Source of the DNA: Candidatus Cohnella colombiensis
Lineage (GTDB): Bacteria > Bacillota > Bacilli > Paenibacillales > Paenibacillaceae
Length of the DNA: 64,000 bases
Direction: 5' to 3'
Assembly: GCA_029203125.1 (NCBI GenBank)
Contig: CP119317.1
Coordinates: 434,001 to 498,000, forward strand
A program made the translations under genes and the position numbers. Position 1 is the first letter of the stretch, and each line of letters begins with the position of its first letter. A model generated the notes under the pieces. That model ran no database searches. It was not told the origin of the DNA and saw only the letters and a list, made by a program, of their open reading frames with translations. Shown in pieces: positions 34,999-42,392 of the stretch.

Positions 34999-35031
34999 GA
35001 ACAACCTCTCCTTCTTCTAACAGTTGTCTTT

Positions 35032-35074
35032 ATTATAAAGAGTCGTGGACCGTTGGGTTGTGATATCTGTCACA
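35032..35074 (-). promoter_or_regulatory. Fnr-dependent promoter of fnr paralogue 2
   Basis: TGTGATATCTGTCACA (35059-35074), a perfect Fnr box. On the minus strand the -10 TATAAT (35037-35032) lies 30 bases from the box centre, the class II geometry. Autoactivation is inference. Confidence 0.85.
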
Positions 35075-35130
35075 TGCAGGTATCACGTGGAAGCGCTGTA
35101 ACAAATCGTACACATGTAAATATGACACCC

Positions 35131-35173
35131 TGTGACATATCTCACAGTAGCTAGCCCTAAATGTCCTTACAAT
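35131..35173 (+). promoter_or_regulatory. Fnr-dependent promoter of the ba3 oxidase operon
   Basis: TGTGACATATCTCACA (35131-35146), a perfect Fnr box; TACAAT at 35168-35173 lies 30 bases from its centre. Confidence 0.85.
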
Positions 35174-35204
35174 AAAATCATTCTTATGACGGGAGGAAAC
35201 AACA

Positions 35205-35363
35205 ATGCGTGATGAACCAGGGGCAGCAAAGCCAGAAGATAAGAAGCCTGTAAACCCGGAAGAACATTCGCTTAAGGGGACGTTCGTATCTGTCATGATT
35301 CTCGGTGCCTTCTTAATCGTTTCTTGGCTCGGTGTTTTCATGCTGTTCATTGATCGACAATAG
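35205..35363 (+). CDS. ba3-type cytochrome c oxidase subunit IIa-like small membrane protein
   Basis: 52 aa: a charged, proline-containing N-terminus of about 22 residues (MRDEPGAAKPEDKKPVNPEE) and one hydrophobic helix (SVMILGAFLIVSWLGVFML). It precedes subunits II and I, and its size and topology fit the single-helix subunit IIa (CbaD type) of B-family oxidases. ATG 35205 follows GGGAGG. Shared Fnr-dependent promoter. Confidence 0.75.
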   Translation: MRDEPGAAKPEDKKPVNPEEHSLKGTFVSVMILGAFLIVSWLGVFMLFIDRQ

Positions 35364-35393
35364 AAGTGAGAGTAGAGAGGGGAAGTTGAATTT

Positions 35394-35864
35394 ATGCACA
35401 TGCATCGATTAGAAAAAATATGGCTCGTGTTCGGTGTAGCGATGTTGGCCGTATTTTTGATCGTACTCGGGATTATGTCCTTCGGAAGAGGAATTGCGCC
35501 ACCGAATGAACACATACATCACGTTGACGCAGCAACGGTAACTGATTCAGCGCCATTCAATGAGCCTGGCTTGAAGGAAATCGGTCCGAATGAATACGAG
35601 GCAATAATGGTTGCTTATGCATTCGGTTATGATCCAGTACCTATGGAAGTTCCAGCAGGAGCAACCGTACATTTCACGATTACTTCTACTGATGTTATCC
35701 ATGGATTTGAGATTCCAGGCACGAATGTGAATGTAATGGTTATGCCGGGTGAAGTTAGCCACGTCACGCATACGTTCAATAAGCCGGGCGAATATCTCAT
35801 TCTATGTAACGAGTATTGCGGGATCGGTCATGAAGTTATGCAAACCACAATCAAGGTAATATAG
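35394..35864 (+). CDS. cbaB: ba3-type cytochrome c oxidase subunit II
   Basis: 156 aa. One N-terminal transmembrane helix (IWLVFGVAMLAVFLIVLGIM), then an external cupredoxin domain with the CuA ligands: His in DVIHGFEIPG and CNEYCGIGHEVM (C-x3-C-x3-H-x2-M). The short single-helix form is typical of B-type (ba3) oxidases. It takes electrons from cytochrome c or a similar donor and passes them to subunit I. Thirteen bases before the subunit I gene. Confidence 0.9.
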   Translation: MHMHRLEKIWLVFGVAMLAVFLIVLGIMSFGRGIAPPNEHIHHVDAATVTDSAPFNEPGLKEIGPNEYEAIMVAYAFGYDPVPMEVPAGATVHFTITSTDVIHGFEIPGTNVNVMVMPGEVSHVTHTFNKPGEYLILCNEYCGIGHEVMQTTIKVI

Positions 35865-35877
35865 GAGGCCGCATACG

Positions 35878-37518
35878 ATGAAGACAACGTTTGATCGTAA
35901 GGATGGCGGCTTAGTGCTCGCCCACATTTTATTCGCTTTTGGAGCGTTGCTAATAGGTGGAATCGCAGGACTACTTCAAGGATTGGTGAAAGGCGGTACG
36001 ATTACGCTTCCTGCCAATATCGGCTACTATGAAGTGCTGACTGCTCACGGCGTTCTCATGGCACTCATTTTCACAACTTTTTTCATTATTGGTTTCTTGT
36101 ACTCAGGGCTATCTCATACATTGGGTGGCAGCCTGCTACCACTTGTAAGAAAGCTCGGGTGGGCTGGATTTATCGTAATGTCATTGGGTACAATTATCGG
36201 CGTGGTCGTGATTCTGCTTGGTAAAGCAAGCGTGCTCTATACCTTCTATGCACCAATGAAAGCTTCACCGTTCTTCTATATCGCATTGGCACTTGTCGTA
36301 ATTGGTAGCTGGCTTGCTGGATTTGGCGTATTTTATCAATATCGTTATTGGAAAAAGAACAATCATGGCAAGCTCTCGCCATTGTTCGCCTTTATGGGTG
36401 TCATGACGATGATCCTCTGGCAAATCGCAACGTTGGGGGTAGCGCTTGAAGTTGTCGTTCAACTGATCCCATGGTCGTTCGGTTGGGTAGATACAGTAAA
36501 CGTCATGCTGAGCCGTACGTTATTCTGGTTCTTTGGCCATCCACTTGTCTACTTCTGGCTGCTCCCGGCTTACATCTGCTGGTATGTCGTCATCCCTAAG
36601 GTGATCGGCGGTAAAATCTTTAGTGATGCATTAGCTAGAATGTCGTTCGTCCTATTCCTTATGTTCTCTATTCCGGTTGGGGTTCATCACCAGTTGATGG
36701 AGCCGGGCATCAGTCATTTCTGGAAATTTTTCCAGGTTACACTTACGTTCATGGTCGTTATTCCATCGCTTATGACTGCATTCTCGATGTTTGCAACGTT
36801 TGAAATGAATGGAAGAGCGAAGGGCGCAAAAGGGATGTTCGGTTGGTTGAAGGTGCTTCCGTGGGGAGACGTTCGCTTTTTCGCTCCTTTCATGGGTATG
36901 CTTTTCTTCATTCCTGCAGGCGCGGGCGGATTAATTAACGCAAGTAACCAGATGAACGCAGTCGTTCATAATACACTTTGGGTTACAGGTCACTTCCATA
37001 TTACTGTAGGAACCGCTGTTGTTCTTACATTTTTCGGAATTGCATATTGGTTAATTCCAGTCATCACAGGCCGTACGCTCACGAAGCGTTTGAATAAGCT
37101 GGGCATGATTCAGACTGTGCTCTGGTGTGTCGGAATGTTCTTGATGTCCAGTGGCATGCATATTGTCGGTCTATTGGGTTCACCTAGACGTACAGCATAT
37201 TCGACTTATAATGATCACCCGGATGCTATACTTTGGATGCCGTATCATGTGGCAATGGCAATCGGCGGCACAATCCTCTTTATCTCTGTATTGTTGATGG
37301 TGTACAACGTTATTTCGCTGCTTCGCACTCCGAAGGGTGAGACAGAATATCCAATCGGTGAAGTATCAGAGCAAGCTCATCCAACGCCACGTTTCTTGGA
37401 AAACTGGAAGTTGTGGATCGTGATCACAGTTATTTTAATTCTGCTCGCATATACTATGCCAATACTCGAACTGTTTGACAGTTCCGTTATTGGATCAAAA
37501 GGATTCGTTACCTGGTAA
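35878..37518 (+). CDS. cbaA: ba3-type cytochrome c oxidase subunit I
   Basis: 546 aa with about 13 membrane helices. Haem-copper ligands: HGVLMALIF (low-spin haem His), GHPLVYFW (CuB His and the cross-linked Tyr four residues on), VGVHHQLMEPG (CuB His pair) and TGHFHITVG (haem ligands). The sequence is of the B family, which has high oxygen affinity; low-oxygen induction from the Fnr box at 35131 fits this. It reduces oxygen to water and pumps protons. Last gene of the operon. Confidence 0.93.
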   Translation: MKTTFDRKDGGLVLAHILFAFGALLIGGIAGLLQGLVKGGTITLPANIGYYEVLTAHGVLMALIFTTFFIIGFLYSGLSHTLGGSLLPLVRKLGWAGFIVMSLGTIIGVVVILLGKASVLYTFYAPMKASPFFYIALALVVIGSWLAGFGVFYQYRYWKKNNHGKLSPLFAFMGVMTMILWQIATLGVALEVVVQLIPWSFGWVDTVNVMLSRTLFWFFGHPLVYFWLLPAYICWYVVIPKVIGGKIFSDALARMSFVLFLMFSIPVGVHHQLMEPGISHFWKFFQVTLTFMVVIPSLMTAFSMFATFEMNGRAKGAKGMFGWLKVLPWGDVRFFAPFMGMLFFIPAGAGGLINASNQMNAVVHNTLWVTGHFHITVGTAVVLTFFGIAYWLIPVITGRTLTKRLNKLGMIQTVLWCVGMFLMSSGMHIVGLLGSPRRTAYSTYNDHPDAILWMPYHVAMAIGGTILFISVLLMVYNVISLLRTPKGETEYPIGEVSEQAHPTPRFLENWKLWIVITVILILLAYTMPILELFDSSVIGSKGFVTW

Positions 37519-37543
37519 GTCCTAGGAAAATAAGGTTATCTGC

Positions 37544-37576
37544 GAATGGCTACTCCTTAACGGGGTGGCCATTTTA
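37544..37576 (+). terminator. Probable terminator after the ba3 oxidase operon
   Basis: AATGGC-TACTCC-TTAAC-GGGGTG-GCCATT with imperfect middle pairing, followed by TTACTGTTA. Confidence 0.6.
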
Positions 37577-37632
37577 CTGTTACTATCACTCTTCCTGTGC
37601 TATAATGAGTCGTTTGCTTCGCAAAGCGAAGC

Positions 37633-37670
37633 CGCGGTTCGCAAACTCCCGCGTTAACAAAACTAGGAGG
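37633..37670 (+). promoter_or_regulatory. PreQ1-I riboswitch
   Basis: P1 stem CGCGG (37633-37637) with CCGCG (37649-37653), loop starting TTC and containing ACTC, then an A-rich tail TTAACAAAACTA running directly into GGAGG. This is the class I preQ1 aptamer layout. The ribosome binding site is next to the pseudoknot tail, so control of translation by preQ1 is expected. The gene it governs is a queuosine-precursor transporter, which confirms the call. Confidence 0.87.
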
Positions 37671-37679
37671 AATGATAGA

Positions 37680-38375
37680 ATGTTTAATTTCGGTTGGGGC
37701 GTGTTCTTCGTCCTGGTCAACTTTGCGTTGTTCTTGCTATGCTATCGATTGTTCGGTAAGCAAGGATTGTATGCTTGGGTAGGAGCAGCAGTAGTGCTTG
37801 CTAACATTCAAGTGACGAAGACGATAGAGTTGTTCGGATTAGTAATGACGCTAGGTAACACCATTTATGGCACTGTCTACTTGACTGCCGATCTCATCAA
37901 TGAGAAGTATGGGAAGAAGGAAGCGCAGCGGGTTGTCTGGTTCGGCTTCTTCATTCTTATCATGTCGACGATCGTGATGCAGATGGTACTCAAGTTCACC
38001 CCGCAGGAAACGGATTTCGCCCAAGGCTCATTGGAAACGATTTTCGGCCTCTTGCCACGAATTGCACTTGGTAGCCTAGCTGCTTATGCGATCAGCCAAT
38101 TGATGGATGTGCAAATCTTTAGTCGGTTGAAGCAAAAGTTTCCTTCACGGAACCAATTGTGGCTTCGATTAAATGGGAGTATCGGGATTAGTCAGCTAGT
38201 GGACACGCTCGTATTTTGTACGATCGCGTTTGCTCCGCTAACCGCAAACCCAGAGTACACATGGGACGTATGGTGGGAAATTGTGCTAACGACTTACTTG
38301 GTCAAATTTGTGATCTCGGTATGCAGTACACCTGTAATTTATATTGCTAGAAGCTTCAAATTTAAAAACGAATAG
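37680..38375 (+). CDS. Queuosine precursor transporter (YhhQ/DUF165 family)
   Basis: About 231 aa, six hydrophobic helices. Family blocks: FGLVMTLGNTIYGTVYLTADLINEKYGKKEA and LWLRLNGSIGISQLVDTLVFCTIAF. The family imports queuosine precursors (preQ0/preQ1 or queuine). ATG 37680 follows GGAGG of the preQ1-I riboswitch; the in-frame ATG at 37605 lies inside the leader and is not used. The riboswitch would reduce uptake when preQ1 is abundant. A strong terminator follows. Confidence 0.92.
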   Translation: MFNFGWGVFFVLVNFALFLLCYRLFGKQGLYAWVGAAVVLANIQVTKTIELFGLVMTLGNTIYGTVYLTADLINEKYGKKEAQRVVWFGFFILIMSTIVMQMVLKFTPQETDFAQGSLETIFGLLPRIALGSLAAYAISQLMDVQIFSRLKQKFPSRNQLWLRLNGSIGISQLVDTLVFCTIAFAPLTANPEYTWDVWWEIVLTTYLVKFVISVCSTPVIYIARSFKFKNE

Positions 38376-38381
38376 TTTGCG

Positions 38382-38427
38382 AACAACGAGCCCTCAGTCG
38401 TATTTCGACTGGGGGCTCGTTGTTTTT
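38382..38427 (+). terminator. Strong terminator after the queuosine-precursor transporter
   Basis: AACAACGAGCCCTCAGTCG-TATTT-CGACTGGGGGCTCGTTGTT followed by TTTCT; a 19-bp stem. Confidence 0.93.
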
Positions 38428-38500
38428 CTATTGATTCAGCACACCCAATGTTTCTTCCAGTTATTTTCCTTTTCGTATTACGGTTGTGAATGAAATGAAC

Positions 38501-38644
38501 TGTGGATACTGTGGACAATGTGGATAAACTCTGTATAACTATTGCGAATATTGTGGAAATTGTCGAAATTAGGTGTGGGACAAAGTATCTCTATCGTGGG
38601 CAGGCAATGTCCCAGTATGGATTAGTTGTTATTATTGTGGATAA
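38501..38644. other. Cluster of DnaA-box-like 9-mers in a gene-free stretch
   Basis: Three head-to-tail 9-mers without gaps at 38501-38527: TGTGGATAC, TGTGGACAA, TGTGGATAA. A second pair of weaker 9-mers abuts at 38552-38569 (TGTGGAAAT, TGTCGAAAT), and a perfect TGTGGATAA recurs at 38636-38644. TGTGGATAA is the reverse complement of the DnaA box TTATCCACA. No gene lies in 38428-38759. It is not the usual dnaA-dnaN context, so a non-origin DnaA-binding cluster is possible. Confidence 0.5.
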
Positions 38645-38759
38645 CGCTGTGTACAAGTCGAAGAAGTTATAAAATTGGTGCTGCACGGATAGAAGTGGCG
38701 CCTCTGCAAGAAACCGAGAACCAGCTGTGTACGCTAAGGATCAGAAGTATCGTTAAGCG

Positions 38760-40136
38760 TTATTGTGTAGTAAGTCCCTTATCAAGTAGTAGCTGTCCTT
38801 CGGATTGAACGATCGCTAACGCTTGTTCAGTTGTGATATTGCCAGCAATCGTTGCCTCCATCTGCTCGTTCACAAGTGTGGAAAATAAGCGGTAGGTTTC
38901 ATTAGAAACGATAGAATTCACATAGCTATTATCATTGTCCCAGCCGATCAGATTGTAGAACGCTTCATATCTGGGATCATCTGTCCAGCTCGGATATTCT
39001 TTTAATGTGGATAGCCCTTGATCCGTTGCTTTCAAAATATGACCGACTGTGTCTGAATGCAGGTGGTGGATAACTTCCCATGCAGCATCGGGATGTGTTG
39101 ACACTGTGGGAATCGTGAATACGTAATCTAAGGTGATTGCAGCGACTTTATTAGCGTCTCTAGAACTAACAGGTCCAGACACGACGCCCCATTGAAATTT
39201 CGGTGTTCCACTATTGAGCTTCCGCAACAGATCATCTTCTGCAAGGGTCATCGCACTTAAGCCCTTGTAGAATAAATCCGCAGTCTCTAGATCCTCTTTG
39301 TCAAAATATTGCACACCATCTATGATCCTAGGCGTGCGCTTCAGCTTACTTAATGCGCCTTGTGAATAGGAGTCTGCTACTAGACGCCAGATGTTAGTCC
39401 ATGCGTCCGATTGCATCATAACTTTGCCACGCCTATTGTCTATATCAACAATCCCTTCTGTGTGTGCGATCGTTTCAATCATATTGTAGGGAGACGAGAG
39501 CATCCCCAAGTGAAAGCCGTAAGAGCCATTTGGCATCCGTTGATCTTTCATGAACCGATTCGCAAGCTGAAGCACTTCGGTCCAGGTTATCCGTTCTGGA
39601 GGTTCCTCTATTCCGAAAGACTTGAACATCGATTTGTTGTAGTAAAGTGCAGAGGTTCGGAAAATAGGGGATAGACCGTACAGTTTGCCATGCTCATTGT
39701 TGTTTAAGAAGCTGATGACGCTAGGTGCGAATGTATCCAAGTTCAGCTTGTGCTTGCTCTGAGACATCTGCTCCTGTAGATCCACGAACACGTCTTTGTT
39801 AGCAAGCACATCGTACATATAACCTTGTACCATCACTAGATCAGGGTGTTCCTTATTGATAACGTTAAATATAGAATTGGATGCTTCAGGCTCTCTAAGA
39901 ACATAGAAATTGTCGTCATTCAATGGCACAACTGTAATTTCCCAATCCGGGAATTGCTTCTCGAGAAGAGGGACATAAACTCTCGTGAATAAGTCCGCGT
40001 GAAAAACCGCGACTTTCAACTTCTGAGGTTCTTTAGGCACTGATGATTGCTGACAGCCAGACAACATCAGCGCGATTAGGACCATTAGAATCAATGGTAA
40101 TGTAATTTTATTCAAGATCGATAACCACTCCCTCAC
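38760..40136 (-). CDS. Extracellular solute-binding lipoprotein (family 1)
   Basis: 458 aa. Signal peptide with lipobox LMLSGC (Cys ~28), then a type 1 solute-binding fold: ALYYNKSMFKSFGIEEPPER, WTEVLQLANRFM, FYKGLSAMTLAEDDLL, HPDAAWEVIHHLHS. It is a paralogue of the membrane-anchored protein encoded just upstream (ALYYNKSLFKQFGVDPPSDQ; both end with a TTEQAL block). No permease or ATPase gene is adjacent, so transport is not its obvious job; with the ECF sigma factor gene two genes upstream, a part in ligand sensing is more likely (inference). Three bases separate it from the anchored paralogue. Confidence 0.8.
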   Translation of the reverse strand: MREWLSILNKITLPLILMVLIALMLSGCQQSSVPKEPQKLKVAVFHADLFTRVYVPLLEKQFPDWEITVVPLNDDNFYVLREPEASNSIFNVINKEHPDLVMVQGYMYDVLANKDVFVDLQEQMSQSKHKLNLDTFAPSVISFLNNNEHGKLYGLSPIFRTSALYYNKSMFKSFGIEEPPERITWTEVLQLANRFMKDQRMPNGSYGFHLGMLSSPYNMIETIAHTEGIVDIDNRRGKVMMQSDAWTNIWRLVADSYSQGALSKLKRTPRIIDGVQYFDKEDLETADLFYKGLSAMTLAEDDLLRKLNSGTPKFQWGVVSGPVSSRDANKVAAITLDYVFTIPTVSTHPDAAWEVIHHLHSDTVGHILKATDQGLSTLKEYPSWTDDPRYEAFYNLIGWDNDNSYVNSIVSNETYRLFSTLVNEQMEATIAGNITTEQALAIVQSEGQLLLDKGLTTQ

Positions 40137-40139
40137 GGA

Positions 40140-41672
40140 CTATGAATGATTCTCACGCGCACCCGCTTTAACTTGTTCAGCCACATTTTCCGCTACCTGC
40201 TGTAATGCCTTCAATGCTTGTTCTGTCGTATGTGTACCGGCAACAATTGCCCTCACCTCTTCGTCACCTGCGACTTGTAGCTTAGCCCTAAATTGCTGAT
40301 AGGTTACGTCATAACTTTGGTTACTTTGTTCAATAACGGCAGAGCTGTCTACATCCAGTTTGTAATATATCCCATCTTGATGGGGCGACTCCGAGCCTAT
40401 GGTCGGTAGACGGGCTAGTAGTCTGCTATAGTTGAGCTGATTATTTTGTTTGTCTGCATCAGGACCGACAATATGCTGGAGCAGTGCCCATGCAGCCTCA
40501 GCATTAGGTGACTTCGCATGAATGGCATAGATGTAGTTGACGGTTAGGTGAGAGGCGATATCGGGATGACTTGGCGATACAGGCTGGGTGACGATATCCC
40601 AATCTACAGTGAACCCGACAACTTCTTTGGCGTTCTTGAGAATCCATTCGTAGTAACTGGGCATAAGCGTCATCGCTGATCGGCCATTCAGGAAAGGGTC
40701 AACCTGATATTTGTCTTTTAATAGAAAATGTCCTTGTGGTATAGTGAAATACTCATCAGAAATCCAACCATCTCGAAAACCCGGAATCACACGGTCCCAT
40801 ACGGTCTTCCATCCTTCAGTATCTAGAGTCGGTTTGAGATCATTGGTGCTTGCAATGTTCAACCCATCAATCTGACCGATATTCTGGATAAATGTGAATG
40901 GAGATGAAGCCCAAGGGGAATCAATCCCATAGATCGGTTTGCCTTCGGCATCGGTCCCCTTAAAACGGGACGCAAGGGTTAACACATCCATCCAGCTCAT
41001 CTGGTCGGAAGGTGGATCTACACCGAATTGTTTGAATAACGATTTGTTATAGTAGAGTGCGTAGGTATCGAATTGGTATGGCAGCCCATACATTGATCCA
41101 GCTCCCGCCTCTCTAATTGTACGGATGACTGGCTCATAGTACTCGTCTAGTGAGAACTGATCCCTATGGATCCAGCTGTCAAGAGGCTTAATTAAGCCTT
41201 CGGCAGCCAAATCGTCGATGAGTCCCAGAGGAATCTGGATCAAATCGGGATTGTTGTCTTCGAGCCATTGCTTATATACTTCTAACTCGTAAGAAATCGG
41301 TTCAAGTGGTACGTCAAATTCAACCTTGGGATGATCGATGATGAAGCCACGACCGATCTGCTCAATGAAGTTGAATTTGTCTACATATTGGACGGAGAGT
41401 GTAACCTCCTCTTGATCCCAGATTGGAGCTTTGAGTTCGCTTGTGGATGTATCATTATTGAACCACCCAGTAATAGAATCTTGAAATAGCCAACCAGAGC
41501 CGATCAATGAGACGGCTAGAATTGCAGCTACAATCGGCTGCAACTTACGTTTTTTAGTGCTTGGCATCACGACCCGCTCCTTGATTTGTTTTATGGATTC
41601 ATGCGAGAAGCCACCCATCCCAAGAGGAGCTTCATCAAGCTCCTTCTCCCAATCAAAGTGATCCTGATTCAT
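40140..41672 (-). CDS. Membrane-anchored solute-binding protein in the anti-sigma position
   Basis: 510 aa. Residues 1-43 are cytoplasmic, charged and non-secretory (DWEKELDEAPLGMGGFSHES, then IKQIKERVVMPSTKKRK); a transmembrane helix follows (~45-63, IVAAILAVSLIGSGWLF); the rest is an extracellular family 1 solute-binding domain (ALYYNKSLFKQFGVDPPSDQ, GRSAMTLMPSYYEW, NAEAAWALLQHIVG). It overlaps the sigma factor gene by four bases (ATGA), the place where an anti-sigma gene normally stands. The N-terminal part is therefore a good candidate for sigma binding with the outer domain as sensor. That is inference; the cytoplasmic part matches no anti-sigma domain I can name. Confidence 0.78.
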   Translation of the reverse strand: MNQDHFDWEKELDEAPLGMGGFSHESIKQIKERVVMPSTKKRKLQPIVAAILAVSLIGSGWLFQDSITGWFNNDTSTSELKAPIWDQEEVTLSVQYVDKFNFIEQIGRGFIIDHPKVEFDVPLEPISYELEVYKQWLEDNNPDLIQIPLGLIDDLAAEGLIKPLDSWIHRDQFSLDEYYEPVIRTIREAGAGSMYGLPYQFDTYALYYNKSLFKQFGVDPPSDQMSWMDVLTLASRFKGTDAEGKPIYGIDSPWASSPFTFIQNIGQIDGLNIASTNDLKPTLDTEGWKTVWDRVIPGFRDGWISDEYFTIPQGHFLLKDKYQVDPFLNGRSAMTLMPSYYEWILKNAKEVVGFTVDWDIVTQPVSPSHPDIASHLTVNYIYAIHAKSPNAEAAWALLQHIVGPDADKQNNQLNYSRLLARLPTIGSESPHQDGIYYKLDVDSSAVIEQSNQSYDVTYQQFRAKLQVAGDEEVRAIVAGTHTTEQALKALQQVAENVAEQVKAGARENHS

Positions 41673-42226
41673 GGTAGTTCACTCTCCTCTGCGTTCGAGT
41701 GCGCGAATTGCTGGTTGATCGCTTTACGTGCACGATGAAGACGTGATTTTACAGTACCTTCAGAGAGGTTTAATAGCGCACAAATTTCATTAATCGATTG
41801 ATGGTAATGAGCGAAGAGCAGCAGAACCTCTCGTTGCTTGCGAGGCAGCGCCAATACGAGTTGCCAGATGTGAAGTCTCTCTTGTGTACCGAACCATTCA
41901 CTTTCTGCGGATTGTGCAGAATCCTCTCTGACCCAGGAGGGGAACAGCTGAACTTTGCGCATCCATGCCGTTTTCAAGTAGTCGAGAGAGGTATTGCGTG
42001 TAATGGAGAGCAACCATGACTTCACGCTTGCTCCGCCGCGGTACGAATCAAGCTTTTCGTACACCTTTACGAATACTTCTTGCGCAATATCATCGGCCAA
42101 GTCACGACGCTTCGTCATAAAGTAGGCGTAATTCCATACATCCGTACCATATGTAATCATTAACTCATCGAAGATCGACTGTCGGTCGAGTCCCTTTGTA
42201 ATATGTCGTAGAAAGTTGAAGTGCAC
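41669..42226 (-). CDS. ECF-type RNA polymerase sigma factor
   Basis: About 185 aa. Region 2 DELMITYGTDVWNYAYFMTKRRDLADDIAQEVFVKVYEKL and region 4 LPRKQREVLLLFAHYHQSINEI, LLNLSEGTVKSRLHRARKAI; no region 1 or 3. The GTG at 42226 follows AGGAGG by seven bases; the ATG at 42244 lies before the ribosome binding site and practically at the predicted transcript start. An ECF-type promoter stands at 42252-42276, so it is likely autoregulated. It is coupled to the membrane-anchored solute-binding protein by ATGA overlap. Confidence 0.92.
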   Translation of the reverse strand: MHFNFLRHITKGLDRQSIFDELMITYGTDVWNYAYFMTKRRDLADDIAQEVFVKVYEKLDSYRGGASVKSWLLSITRNTSLDYLKTAWMRKVQLFPSWVREDSAQSAESEWFGTQERLHIWQLVLALPRKQREVLLLFAHYHQSINEICALLNLSEGTVKSRLHRARKAINQQFAHSNAEESELP

Positions 42227-42251
42227 AGGAATGCCTCCTCTCATAGAATAA

Positions 42252-42276
42252 GACGACCCGTCTTGGATAAAGTTCC
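42252..42276 (-). promoter_or_regulatory. ECF-type promoter of the sigma factor operon
   Basis: On the minus strand GGAAC (42276-42272), 16-base spacer, CGTC (42255-42252). This is the classical ECF promoter form (GGAAC-N16/17-CGT). The transcript would start near 42245, giving a short leader with AGGAGG and supporting the GTG start. Confidence 0.7.
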
Positions 42277-42392
42277 CTTTTGATTTTTAGTTTTCTTTGA
42301 AAAAGATGAGGGTATTATTTACTTGACTTCGGCCATGCTCACTTCTAAACTTGAATGTCATAGATGTTCAGATGATTTGGAGTGTGGTCTGC

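Noticed and set aside
38428..38759. Chromosomal replication origin
   Set aside because: DnaA-box-like 9-mers are present but dnaA, dnaN, rpmH and a clear AT-rich unwinding region are not in the window.
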